DNA from: Oscillospiraceae bacterium
Lineage (GTDB): Bacteria; Bacillota; Clostridia; Oscillospirales; Ruminococcaceae
DNA: 9,173 nucleotides
Direction of reading: 5' to 3'
NCBI GenBank assembly: GCA_003508605.1
Contig: DNUB01000222.1
Location: forward strand, 1-9,173
The translations under genes and the position numbers were made by a program. Positions within the stretch are counted from its first letter, which is position 1, and each line of letters starts with the position of its first letter. Below the pieces are notes generated by a model. That model ran no database searches and was not told where the DNA came from. It was given only the letters and a program-made list of their open reading frames with translations. This document shows positions 1 to 7,236 of this stretch, one piece after another.

Positions 1-1
1 G

Positions 2-565
2 GATATAATATTTGTAAATAATATTAAATTTGATATAAATTGTAATATTTCACCAAGCATAATAGAAGAAATGAAAGAATTAGCTAAGTGCAAAATTCAA
101 ATAGGTGAAATTGAGAATTTTATAAACGATACCCCTAAAATAGCCCGATATGTATATCTTCGTGAAGATATAAGTGAAAATGATATAAAAAAGATTCGCA
201 GGCAAAAAGGCAAGGCAAAACAAATGATCAATTTTTTATATCGTGCAACACCACTTAAACCAGTGGATTTTCTTCTTAACAAACTGCACATTATATCCTT
301 TTTACAAGCTATTATACTTGATGAAAAAAATGAGATATTCGATTATACTTTCTATGGTTATCAAAAATCCATGAAGCATAAGCAACAAGTTCAAATAGCG
401 ATTAATCAAGATAAGCGTCCGGTAGATGCTTTAAAAGTTTATTGGAGCAGAAAAATTAATGATCATTGGTACGCAAACATTGGTCGTTATGAGATGCGAT
501 GCAAAATGAGAGAATTAGAAAATATATGTGATACAGCTCTTTTGAATTTTTTAAATGATATATAA
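2..565 (+). CDS. hypothetical protein, 5' end outside the window
   Basis: I do not recognise this protein. The reading frame is open from base 2 to the TAA at 563-565. The first in-frame ATG is at 71 and would give 164 residues, but it has no good ribosome binding site (only a weak purine run directly against the ATG). The open codons before it also read as plausible protein, so the true start probably lies left of the window. The product is lysine- and isoleucine-rich, with no signal peptide or membrane segment visible. Its C-terminal third holds a Trp/Tyr/Arg-rich stretch (WSRKIND, HWYANIGRYEMR) and a helical, Leu-rich tail. Base composition is more AT-rich than the genes on the right. A terminator follows 47 bases after the stop, so it is transcribed separately from the mobilization block. 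It could be cargo of the element or a flanking gene. Confidence 0.6.
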   Translation, partial: DIIFVNNIKFDINCNISPSIIEEMKELAKCKIQIGEIENFINDTPKIARYVYLREDISENDIKKIRRQKGKAKQMINFLYRATPLKPVDFLLNKLHIISFLQAIILDEKNEIFDYTFYGYQKSMKHKQQVQIAINQDKRPVDALKVYWSRKINDHWYANIGRYEMRCKMRELENICDTALLNFLNDI

Positions 566-612
566 AATATCAATAAACCAGTCTGAATTATTGTAAAAAT
601 TTAACAAAACCA

Positions 613-660
613 AAAACGGAGTGTTCGGTGTATTATGCACCGAGCACTCCGTTTTGTTAT
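613..660 (+). terminator. strong Rho-independent terminator
   Basis: Bases 613-630 pair with 638-655 over 18 bp, with a single T:G wobble and a 7-base loop (TATTATG). The stem starts with AAAA and ends with TTTT, so it can act in both directions. It sits between the unrecognised first gene and the mobilization block and should insulate the two. Confidence 0.85.
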
Positions 661-730
661 AATCATTATTTGAGACAGCGAAAAATCAATATGTCAATCT
701 CCAAGTAAAGCAGAAAGGAGTAAAATCACA

Positions 731-817
731 GTGTCAATAAGAATCAACTGCTTTATATTTTTAAGGAAATTTAATTTTAAGGAGGATTTATGTCAAAAAA
801 ATATTTCCAAAACATGA
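731..817 (+). other. candidate 28-codon leader ORF overlapping the coupling protein start
   Basis: A good Shine-Dalgarno sequence (AGAAAGGAG, 712-720) stands 10 bases before a GTG at 731. This opens a 28-codon frame ending in TGA at 815-817, so it runs 28 bases into the coupling protein gene in another frame. The peptide is rich in Phe, Ile and Lys and matches nothing I know. It might couple translation into the coupling protein or be the remnant of a lost gene. Many related elements carry a small gene just upstream of the coupling protein. The strong ribosome binding site, which otherwise has no gene, is the main support. It may be meaningless. Confidence 0.25.
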
Positions 818-1986
818 CGAAAAGCGAGCGTCGTGAGTACAAACGATATTGCAAAAACGAGCAACAACAAAAACTATTACCGCAAACCCGAAAATGTCGC
901 AATATTTCCCCTGAATTAATTCTCAACAAAGCATCACCCGGTATAGCTTTAGGTTATCAAAAATGTGAACCCAACTCTTTCATAGGAATTCCACAAGGGA
1001 CAGAGGGTAATATGATTGTTTTAGGCGGCACCGGAAGCGGAAAGAGTACAGGAATATGCAGGCCAACAATTGCTGCGTGGAAAGGACCATTATGTGTTAC
1101 TGATATAAAAGGTGAACTGTCAAGCTCCTACCAAAAATTGCAGCAGCAGGGGGCGGTTGTAAGACCGTTCATAAAATTTGACCCAATGCAAGAAAACAGC
1201 CCCAGTTATGATCCGTTTTTCTTGCTTTCAAAGGATGGGGAAGAAAACCTTGTAAATAATATCTGGGATATAGTGGTATCAATAATACCGCTTTCCTGTA
1301 ATGAAAAGGAACCGTTTTGGACGCAATCTGAACAATCTGTATTTGCCGCTGCTTTGCATTATTATTACAAGCAAGGTCTTGATTTCATTGAAACACTGCT
1401 CATCATTTCAGACAATTCTCTAATTGAGTTAATCCAATCTATCGCTGAAAGCAATAACAAAATTGCAAAAATGTATATTGGTGAGTTAGCTAAGATAAAA
1501 GGTGAAACTCTATCTGCTATTGACAGAGGGCTGAGAAACAAACTTATTCTATTTGCTACCAACCCTTTTATTTGCAGAGCTTTAAGCAGTAAGGAAAAGA
1601 ACAGGAATTGCTTTTCTTGGGACGACTTGGAAACATCTAACATTTTTCTATGTATCCCGGAGGATAAAATTGAGCAGTTTAGCAGCATGGTAAATCTTAT
1701 GTACTCACAGCTTATAAAGCACTTAGAACGCAGACCTGACAAATATAGTCGAGAGGGCAAAATGAATTCTCCTGTTTTAATCTTAATGGACGAATTTGCA
1801 AGGTTTGGAAAACTAAGCCCAATTTCCAACGCAATAGCTACCTTGCGTAGTAAGTCTGTTAATATATGCCTTGTTTTACAAAGCCTTGCTCAGCTCGATA
1901 AGGTTTACGGGACAGATGAAAGGAGGATTATTTTGGATAACTGCCAATATTATGCTATTTTAAGAGTAAACGACCTTGACACTTAG
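790..1986 (+). CDS. VirD4/TraG-family coupling protein (T4CP), cut short by an in-frame TAG
   Basis: This hexameric ATPase type delivers the relaxase-DNA complex to a type IV secretion channel. Seen here: Walker A GGTGSGKST at residues 79-87, the family stretch FDPMQ..SYDPF at about 130-143, Walker B PVLILMDE followed by FARFG at about 328-340, and the LQSLAQL segment at about 363-369. The start is set by AAGGAGG at 779-785. No N-terminal transmembrane segments are present: the protein begins with a short basic, Gln-rich region and goes straight into the nucleotide-binding domain, so it should be soluble or depend on a helper for membrane contact. The frame stops at TAG 1984-1986 after 398 residues, just after RVNDLDT. 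The same frame continues open for 119 more codons, so this is probably an amber-interrupted form of a 518-residue protein. It is the first gene of the mobilization block. The family call is firm; whether the product works is unknown. Confidence 0.9.
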   Translation: MSKKYFQNMTKSERREYKRYCKNEQQQKLLPQTRKCRNISPELILNKASPGIALGYQKCEPNSFIGIPQGTEGNMIVLGGTGSGKSTGICRPTIAAWKGPLCVTDIKGELSSSYQKLQQQGAVVRPFIKFDPMQENSPSYDPFFLLSKDGEENLVNNIWDIVVSIIPLSCNEKEPFWTQSEQSVFAAALHYYYKQGLDFIETLLIISDNSLIELIQSIAESNNKIAKMYIGELAKIKGETLSAIDRGLRNKLILFATNPFICRALSSKEKNRNCFSWDDLETSNIFLCIPEDKIEQFSSMVNLMYSQLIKHLERRPDKYSREGKMNSPVLILMDEFARFGKLSPISNAIATLRSKSVNICLVLQSLAQLDKVYGTDERRIILDNCQYYAILRVNDLDT

Positions 1987-2346
1987 AAATATTTCAGTGA
2001 GCTTATTGGAACGCAGGAAAGCAGAATAAAAAGCTACGGAGAAAATTCAGACGGTTGTGGCAATATCCTCGGATACAGCGAACAATCATCTGAAACGAGA
2101 ACACCTATAATTTACTCGCATGAGTTTTCTACGCTGAATGATGTTTTACTACTGTCGCCATTTGGTTTTTATAGAATTGATAAAATCGTAATGGGTAGTG
2201 AAATGCTTCAAATACCATCAAAATCTACTTCGTTATCTATTGCCACACAAGCAGATGAAGGCACTAACGAAAGGCTGGTTATACACGCCCAAGCATTTGT
2301 TACCAATAATCAAGAACACAATCAAACTTTTAATGGAGGTTTTTAA
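1987..2346 (+). pseudogene. 3' remainder of the coupling protein gene, in frame after the TAG
   Basis: Directly after the TAG the same frame stays open for 119 codons to TAA at 2344-2346. It begins KYFSELIGTQESR, as expected for continuation of a TraG/VirD4 protein, and includes a later segment (LLLSPFGFYRIDKI) typical of the end of the ATPase fold. No start codon with a ribosome binding site is visible for separate translation. Its last codons contain the GGAGG (2335-2339) that serves the next gene, whose ATG directly abuts the TAA. In relatives as I remember them, a Gln often stands where the TAG is, and CAG to TAG is one transition. This stretch is therefore either dead sequence or made by readthrough or suppression. 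Confidence 0.8.
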
Positions 2347-2691
2347 ATGAAGACTTTAGAAGAACAGCTTGTTCAAGCCCAAAACAAACTTGAATCCATT
2401 CAGCACAGAATTAAAGAAAAAGATCGTAAAGAAAGAAAAGCCAAAGAGAAAATCGACCAACGCAGGAATTTCATAATCGGAGAGCTGGTTTGCAAATATT
2501 TTCCCCAACTTTTAAAGCTTATTCCCGGCACCAAACAGGAGAATACCGAAATTTTCAGAAATCTTGATTTGTTCTTAAAGGTTTTGTCTGAGGATAAGAA
2601 TCTTTTTGAGCAAATATATGGAAAGGTCAATATTTTAAAAGGAACTTTTGCAATTGTCAGACGAAACAATCTGTCTAACAACGAAAAATAG
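2347..2691 (+). CDS. small relaxosome accessory protein, DUF3847/TraD-like
   Basis: A 114-residue basic protein. Residues 1-40 form a heptad-like, strongly charged coiled coil (EEQLVQAQNKLESI, then a Lys/Arg/Glu-rich run). A KIDQRRNFIIGELV segment at about 36-49 follows, which resembles the R(R/K)..I(I/L)G core of small TraD/DUF3847-type proteins encoded next to MobQ relaxases. The C-terminal half is helical and has no motif I can name. The ATG abuts the TAA of the coupling protein frame, and its GGAGG (2335-2339) lies inside that frame, so the two are probably translationally coupled. It stops with a real TAG at 2689-2691. The likely role is assisting the relaxase at the transfer origin, inferred mainly from position and the short motif. 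Confidence 0.6.
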   Translation: MKTLEEQLVQAQNKLESIQHRIKEKDRKERKAKEKIDQRRNFIIGELVCKYFPQLLKLIPGTKQENTEIFRNLDLFLKVLSEDKNLFEQIYGKVNILKGTFAIVRRNNLSNNEK

Positions 2692-2700
2692 GGGGATTTT

Positions 2701-3477
2701 ATGGCAAACTTTCATGTAGAGGTTGGAGTCGTCAGCCGTGGAAAAGGAAAATCTATCACAAGAGCTGTAAGCTATGTTGGAAGAACAAAGCTGTACGATT
2801 ACTACAAACGGGAACATTGCAGTTATCCCAAAAAAGATCTGTTGTATTTCAAAATCTACCTACCCATCAACGCTCCGCCCCAATTCAGCAATCCGCAAAT
2901 CCTTTGCAACGAAATCGATAAATCCGAAAAACGGTATGACGCTCGCACTGCACGAACTTTTATATGTTCCTTGCCCAACGAGTTGCCCTTTAACGAATTA
3001 GTTGAAATTGTCAATGAATTTGTACAAGAAAATTTTATAAGTAAAGGGCTATGCTCCATTGTTGCAATACATGAGGGGAGAAATACAAAAAATCCTTCTC
3101 ATAACAACCCCCACGCTCATATTATCGTTACAACCCGTACATTGGGCAAAGACGGCTTTAATGCTAAAAAAGACAGGGAGCATGACAAAAAGAATTATGT
3201 TCACTTATGGCGTGAAAATTGGGCAAAAGTGCAAAATCGAGCCTATGAACGCAATCGTTTAGATATCCGTGTAAGCCATGAAAGCCTTGAAGTTCAAGGC
3301 GAACACGAACGTGAACCTACCATTCATTTATCTCAAAGAGATTGGCAGAAGGAACAAAAAGGTGAACGAACAGCTGTCGGTGACAGAAAAAGAGCTATCA
3401 AGAAAAGAAATCAGGAAAAGACGCTTAAGCGTCAGCGTGAACAAGAATGCACTTTGGAAATGGAACTATCACGTTGA
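2701..3477 (+). CDS. MobA/MobL-family relaxase (MobQ type)
   Basis: This DNA strand transferase nicks the transfer origin and stays covalently bound to the 5' end during mobilization. Seen here: the motif I region SITRAVSYVGRTKLYD at about 18-33, with Tyr25 as probable catalytic tyrosine at the position usual for MobQ proteins. The metal-binding histidine motif is NPHAHIIVTTR at 136-146 (His138 and His140), with His124 and His134 nearby. The EREPTIHLS segment near 203-211 is a common family signature at the end of the relaxase domain. The remaining ~45 residues are a Lys/Arg/Glu-rich tail. At 258 residues it is shorter than many relatives, which carry long C-terminal extensions, but the catalytic domain is complete. 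The ribosome binding site AGGGGGA (2690-2696) overlaps the stop of the accessory gene, showing tight operon structure. Confidence 0.9.
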   Translation: MANFHVEVGVVSRGKGKSITRAVSYVGRTKLYDYYKREHCSYPKKDLLYFKIYLPINAPPQFSNPQILCNEIDKSEKRYDARTARTFICSLPNELPFNELVEIVNEFVQENFISKGLCSIVAIHEGRNTKNPSHNNPHAHIIVTTRTLGKDGFNAKKDREHDKKNYVHLWRENWAKVQNRAYERNRLDIRVSHESLEVQGEHEREPTIHLSQRDWQKEQKGERTAVGDRKRAIKKRNQEKTLKRQREQECTLEMELSR

Positions 3478-3538
3478 TTGCTCCCTCGTATTTATCAATT
3501 CATGAAATATATATTATAACCTGAAAGGAGTAAATACT

Positions 3539-4246
3539 ATGGACAAAAGCATACTAAGGCTCGATGCCTACACAGACGCTATGTCTGCCAACACTTACCG
3601 CACATTCTTCACAACCAAGCACGGACGCAAGTTGTATATGTCGCTGAAGATTTCCAACGGGAAATGCACCATTATTAAATGCTTTTACACAGACCGCAAC
3701 CAAAATCAAACAGGTGAAGAACGTTACAGCTCCAAGCCTCTTAAACTCCGAACCTTTGAGTTTCCGTTAGACAAGCTGTTAGAGGTAGTCGAGTCGACGC
3801 TTGACAAAAAATTCTATGGTGTTGAATATATTCGTGACGAAACAGCTGATTTGCCTATCGAGGAATATATTAAAGCAAAAACTGCCGCAGGCATTGTTAA
3901 ATACCGTTTTCTTGTATTAGTGGGAGAAGGCGAAACCTACAACGGGTTGCCCATTCGGTTACGCACAAGGCTTAAAAATCAGCTTCACCGCTCTATTTAT
4001 GTTGATTTGTCGTACTACAAAGAGGAACAAGGCGTTGTAAATCAATGCTATTACTATGACCGCAGATACAAGCGGCAAGACGTCAAAATCACACCGCCGC
4101 AGCTGATAAGCTGTTTCTTTTCATTCACTAACGAGGGAATATTAAATCTTATCAATCACGAAATATGTTGTAATTTCACGCATATAATCGTAACAAGCGG
4201 AATTGATATAGATTCCAACACCACACCGCTTTGCGGCGCAATTTAG
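3539..4246 (+). CDS. conserved-looking hypothetical protein of the mobilization block
   Basis: I do not recognise this 235-residue protein. It has a clear start (AAAGGAG at 3524-3530, 8 bases before ATG) and stops at TAG 4244-4246. It is basic and Tyr-rich, without signal peptide or membrane segments. The N-terminal half looks beta-rich, alternating hydrophobic and polar residues (RKLYMSLKISNG, CTIIKCFYTDRNQ), then helical segments (PLDKLLEVVESTLDKKFYGVEY). The second half holds YRFLVLVGEGETYNG and a Tyr-rich CYYYDRRYKR patch. It lies 61 bases after the relaxase and 9 bases before the next small gene, in the same direction, so it probably belongs to the element. A role in transfer, excision control or DNA binding is possible but not shown by any motif. 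Confidence 0.75.
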   Translation: MDKSILRLDAYTDAMSANTYRTFFTTKHGRKLYMSLKISNGKCTIIKCFYTDRNQNQTGEERYSSKPLKLRTFEFPLDKLLEVVESTLDKKFYGVEYIRDETADLPIEEYIKAKTAAGIVKYRFLVLVGEGETYNGLPIRLRTRLKNQLHRSIYVDLSYYKEEQGVVNQCYYYDRRYKRQDVKITPPQLISCFFSFTNEGILNLINHEICCNFTHIIVTSGIDIDSNTTPLCGAI

Positions 4247-4255
4247 GAGGTAATT

Positions 4256-4408
4256 ATGGCAAAGCTAACAACCGAATACACTGACATTAAGGACATATGT
4301 CATCAAGTCAAGCACGTCGTTCCGCCGAGCATTGATGAAAACAGCAAGGAAAGAATTACAGAAGAACTATTAAACGTACTTTCCAAGCCAAAAAAGATTT
4401 CTGCCTGA
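4256..4408 (+). CDS. 50-residue small hypothetical protein
   Basis: A short gene with TAGGAGG (4244-4250) 5 bases before its ATG; that site overlaps the stop of the preceding gene. The 50-codon frame ends in TGA at 4406-4408. The product is hydrophilic and looks helical, with a PPSIDENSKERITEELL amphipathic segment in the middle and a basic end (KPKK). I see no named domain. It stands 45 bases before the serine recombinase in the same direction and looks co-transcribed with it. Small proteins at this place can help steer excision, but nothing in the sequence proves that. The ribosome binding site and overlap make it a likely real gene. Confidence 0.65.
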   Translation: MAKLTTEYTDIKDICHQVKHVVPPSIDENSKERITEELLNVLSKPKKISA

Positions 4409-4453
4409 TAGTATCTCGAAAGCATTTTACCACGGAAAGGAGGAGATGTCAAG

Positions 4454-5980
4454 ATGATTGTGATTTATGCCCGCAAATCAGTGGAACGTGAAAACAGCAT
4501 AAGCTGCGAAACCCAGACAGAATACTGTAAATCAATGATAAAGCCCGATGAGCGCAGTGAAAAAGTCACAATCATAGTGGACAACGGTTTTTCAGGCGGC
4601 AATGTAAACCGAGAAGGCTTTCAGAAGATGATGAAGCTGATACGGCAGGGCAAGGTTCGCAAAGTGATTGTCTACAAATTAGACCGTATGAGCCGCTCAC
4701 TGGCTGACTTTGTGGATATTTTGAATGAATTTAAACAGCATGACGTAAAATTTGTGTCCTCTCAGGAATCCTTTGACACCGCCTCGCCTTACGGTGAAAT
4801 GATAGTAAAGCTGTTGGCGGTATTTGCCGAGTTTGAGCGCACTTCAATAATCGAGCGGGTCACACAGGCATATGCTCACCGCAGTGAAATGGGTTTTTAT
4901 ATGGGCGGCAGGCAGCCCTATGGGTTTGAGCTTATACCCGCCGTTATTCATGGCATTGAAACAAAAAAGCTGAATGCTATTCCTTCCCAAGCCGAGCAAG
5001 TTCGTTACATATATGAGGTTTATGCGCAGGAAAGCGTTTCCTTGCGGCGATTGTTAGATATTCTTGTTGCAGAAGGCAAAAAGCCATTGGACGGCAGTGA
5101 CTGGTCAACTGCAAAGCTTTCCGCCTTGCTGAAAAATCCGATTTATGTAAAAGCGGATTCGGATATATACGATTACTACGAACGGCACGGAACCCAAATG
5201 GTAACAGACCCGTCAATGTTTACAGGCGAATACGGCGCACAGCTGTACGGACGCAGCAAGCACAAGCCCGATAATCTCGATTGGTCGGATATGAAGCTTG
5301 TCTTACTTACACATCAGGGGATTATTGACTCCGATATATGGATTAAATGTCAACGAAAGTTGGAGAAAAACAAGCAGATTACCAACAGCTACAGCAATAA
5401 CACAAGCTGGCTTGCGGGAAAAATTGTCTGTGAAAAATGCGGGCATCATATGACCACCGTCAAGGGAGTTATCAACAAGGAAGGAGAAATTCGGCGTTAC
5501 TTCAACTGCACGGGAAAATCCCACCAAAAAATCTGTACGGGGACTAAAGTTACGATTTATGCCGAGGATTTGGAGAATATGGTTTACGGCTGTATCACTG
5601 AAAAGCTGTCGGATTTAAAGGAGATCAAGCGTACAGGCAAAGCCGTCGATTACTCTGAAATCAACGATTTAAAGCTTAAACTTAAAACTGTGGAGCAGAA
5701 CGAAAAACAACTGATTGACACCATTTTAGCAGGCGGGTTTAATGCCGATTTGTTAGAGCTTGCCAACCAAAAAGCCGCACAGCTTAAACAGGACAAAATA
5801 ACATTGCAGGATAGGATAGATGAGCTTAAAAGCAAAAACGAGGACGCTTCTGTTATTGTAAATCTCAGCAGATCTTGGAAATCCGCTGATTATAGGCGAA
5901 AAAAGGAGGTCGCCGATATTATGATCGATAAAATCCTTATCGGTGAGGACGGCAGCACTAAGGTTATCTGGAACATTTGA
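4454..5980 (+). CDS. large serine recombinase (site-specific integrase of the element)
   Basis: It integrates and excises the element by cutting both strands at short att sites through a phosphoserine intermediate. Resolvase domain at about 1-145: YARKS with catalytic Ser9 and Arg7, the YKLDRMSRS motif at 74-82, and SPYGEMIVKLLAVFAEFER at about 111-129 leading into the long helix. Recombinase domain at about 150-300, opening with GGRQPYGFEL. Zinc-ribbon Cys residues follow: C326 and C329 (CEKC), then C352 and C361. A coiled coil covers about 400-462. The 508-residue length is normal for the family and the gene looks intact. The start is fixed by AAAGGAGGAG (4436-4445), 8 bases before ATG; an ATG at 4445 is followed at once by a stop. 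It is the last gene of the block and is followed by a terminator. The att site is expected within about 100 bases of this end. Confidence 0.95.
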   Translation: MIVIYARKSVERENSISCETQTEYCKSMIKPDERSEKVTIIVDNGFSGGNVNREGFQKMMKLIRQGKVRKVIVYKLDRMSRSLADFVDILNEFKQHDVKFVSSQESFDTASPYGEMIVKLLAVFAEFERTSIIERVTQAYAHRSEMGFYMGGRQPYGFELIPAVIHGIETKKLNAIPSQAEQVRYIYEVYAQESVSLRRLLDILVAEGKKPLDGSDWSTAKLSALLKNPIYVKADSDIYDYYERHGTQMVTDPSMFTGEYGAQLYGRSKHKPDNLDWSDMKLVLLTHQGIIDSDIWIKCQRKLEKNKQITNSYSNNTSWLAGKIVCEKCGHHMTTVKGVINKEGEIRRYFNCTGKSHQKICTGTKVTIYAEDLENMVYGCITEKLSDLKEIKRTGKAVDYSEINDLKLKLKTVEQNEKQLIDTILAGGFNADLLELANQKAAQLKQDKITLQDRIDELKSKNEDASVIVNLSRSWKSADYRRKKEVADIMIDKILIGEDGSTKVIWNI

Positions 5981-6009
5981 TTTAGGTGGACTTCAGTAGC
6001 TGCATAAAT

Positions 6010-6050
6010 TTAGTCAAGTATGATTGGACATCGTACTTGACTAATTTTTT
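6010..6050 (+). terminator. Rho-independent terminator after the recombinase
   Basis: TTAGTCAAGTA (6010-6020) pairs perfectly with TACTTGACTAA (6034-6044). Three further inner pairs (one a T:G wobble) leave a 7-base loop, and six T follow at 6045-6050. It ends transcription of the mobilization block. The converging minus-strand gene ends at 6087, so the stem may also serve that side, although the T-run there is weak (AATTT). Confidence 0.85.
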
Positions 6051-6086
6051 GTATGCAACTCAAAAAGGTATTGCCAAATATCACAA

Positions 6087-7214
6087 TTATGCTTTCATGC
6101 AATAAGTTCTATTAACATATTTCTTCATCCACTTCTCGTCCCTGTTCTCTCCATACTCACTCATCTGACAATCATTAAACAAATCCTCCGCCAATTCCAA
6201 AAGCACATCATGAAATTCAAGATTAGCTTTATACTTCTGAGGAATAGTCTTATATCCTAAATACGCTCCTATAATATTGCCGCAAACCGCTCCCGTGGAA
6301 TCGCCGTCTCCATTGTGGTTTACTGCGGTGCAAACTGCCTTTTCAAAATCGTCATGATATTTTATTGCACAATATGCGGCAATTGCAAGGGTTTCTTCTG
6401 CAACCCACCCTTCGCCCAGCCGGTGAATTGCCGCTAAATCATCGCATTCTTTTTGCGCCAAATCCACCGCCTTTTTCATCAGCTCCGTAAAATATCCGAT
6501 ATGAGTACAATTTTTAAACAAGCCCTGCATAGCGGATATTGAATCATTAACCGCCTGTAAAACCGAAATATTATCATTTTTTACAATCATATTGATTATA
6601 TGTACCAAAGCAGCGGCAGGGATATAGCCTAACTCATGTCCGTGGGTAATGGCGGCGGCTTCCGCACCCACCGTATCGATTTCTTCCTGTGTCATATGCT
6701 CAAAATGCGCAAGATACAGACCGATAGGCGCAACACGCATAACTCCGCCGCAGCCCTTGCTGTTATTTATGGGATTATCTAATGTTCCCTTCTCACCCGA
6801 AGCCAAAGCCGAAAGGCATGTGTTTCCCGGCGCCCTTCTTTTAAACATTTCGGGCATATTCATAAGCCAGCTGTATTTTGCGTAATTTTCTTCTATGTCT
6901 ATGGGGAACGGTTTTGTTTGCGTCAAATACCAGCCCTCGTACTCAAAGCCGATATAGCTTGTAAGGCTGCCCATGATTCCCCTGAGCCTGCCCCTTGTTA
7001 TGCCGTCCAACAAAGCCGTTGCTGTAAACATAGTCATTTGGGTATCATCGGAAACTACTGCTTTACCGTTTTGCAATTCATATTCGGTTATTCCGCTTTT
7101 GCCGTATCTGCTGAAAATGTCGCTTTCCGAGGAAAATTCAACTGCATAGCCTAAGGCATCGCCGATTGCGCCGCCTATAAGACAGCCTTGGTATTTGTCT
7201 GTTAAATTTGACAT
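6087..7214 (-). CDS. ADP-ribosylglycohydrolase family protein (DraG/ARH-like)
   Basis: Enzymes of this family remove ADP-ribose from modified proteins, nucleic acids or small molecules using two metal ions. Seen here: GAIGDALG at residues 15-22, SDDTQMT at 55-61 (metal-binding Asp pair), NSKGCGGVMR at about 151-160, HGHELGY at 191-197, and the second Asp cluster NGDGDSTGAVCGNIIGA at 301-317. All the usual metal-ligand regions are present and the 375-residue length is normal, so it should be active. AAAGGAGGAA (7222-7231 on the minus strand) sets the start. It begins 22 bases after the ATPase gene and is very probably co-transcribed with it. The substrate cannot be told from sequence. No ADP-ribosyltransferase partner is visible in the window. 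Base composition is less AT-rich than the block on the left. Confidence 0.93.
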   Translation of the reverse strand: MSNLTDKYQGCLIGGAIGDALGYAVEFSSESDIFSRYGKSGITEYELQNGKAVVSDDTQMTMFTATALLDGITRGRLRGIMGSLTSYIGFEYEGWYLTQTKPFPIDIEENYAKYSWLMNMPEMFKRRAPGNTCLSALASGEKGTLDNPINNSKGCGGVMRVAPIGLYLAHFEHMTQEEIDTVGAEAAAITHGHELGYIPAAALVHIINMIVKNDNISVLQAVNDSISAMQGLFKNCTHIGYFTELMKKAVDLAQKECDDLAAIHRLGEGWVAEETLAIAAYCAIKYHDDFEKAVCTAVNHNGDGDSTGAVCGNIIGAYLGYKTIPQKYKANLEFHDVLLELAEDLFNDCQMSEYGENRDEKWMKKYVNRTYCMKA

Positions 7215-7236
7215 TTATAGATTCCTCCTTTGAAAT

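Noticed and set aside
658..663. TATAAT as the -10 box of a promoter for the mobilization block
   Set aside because: It overlaps the terminator's 3' arm and T-rich end, and no -35 box lies at a suitable distance upstream.
1365..1829. 154-codon open frame on the minus strand
   Set aside because: It lies fully inside the coupling protein gene, antisense to the Walker B region; its composition is that of a shadow frame and it has no ribosome binding site or family match.
3278..3505. Open frame overlapping the relaxase 3' end, as possible evidence of a frameshifted longer relaxase
   Set aside because: The translation has no MobA/MobL-like sequence and ends within 28 bases of the relaxase stop, so it does not restore a longer protein.
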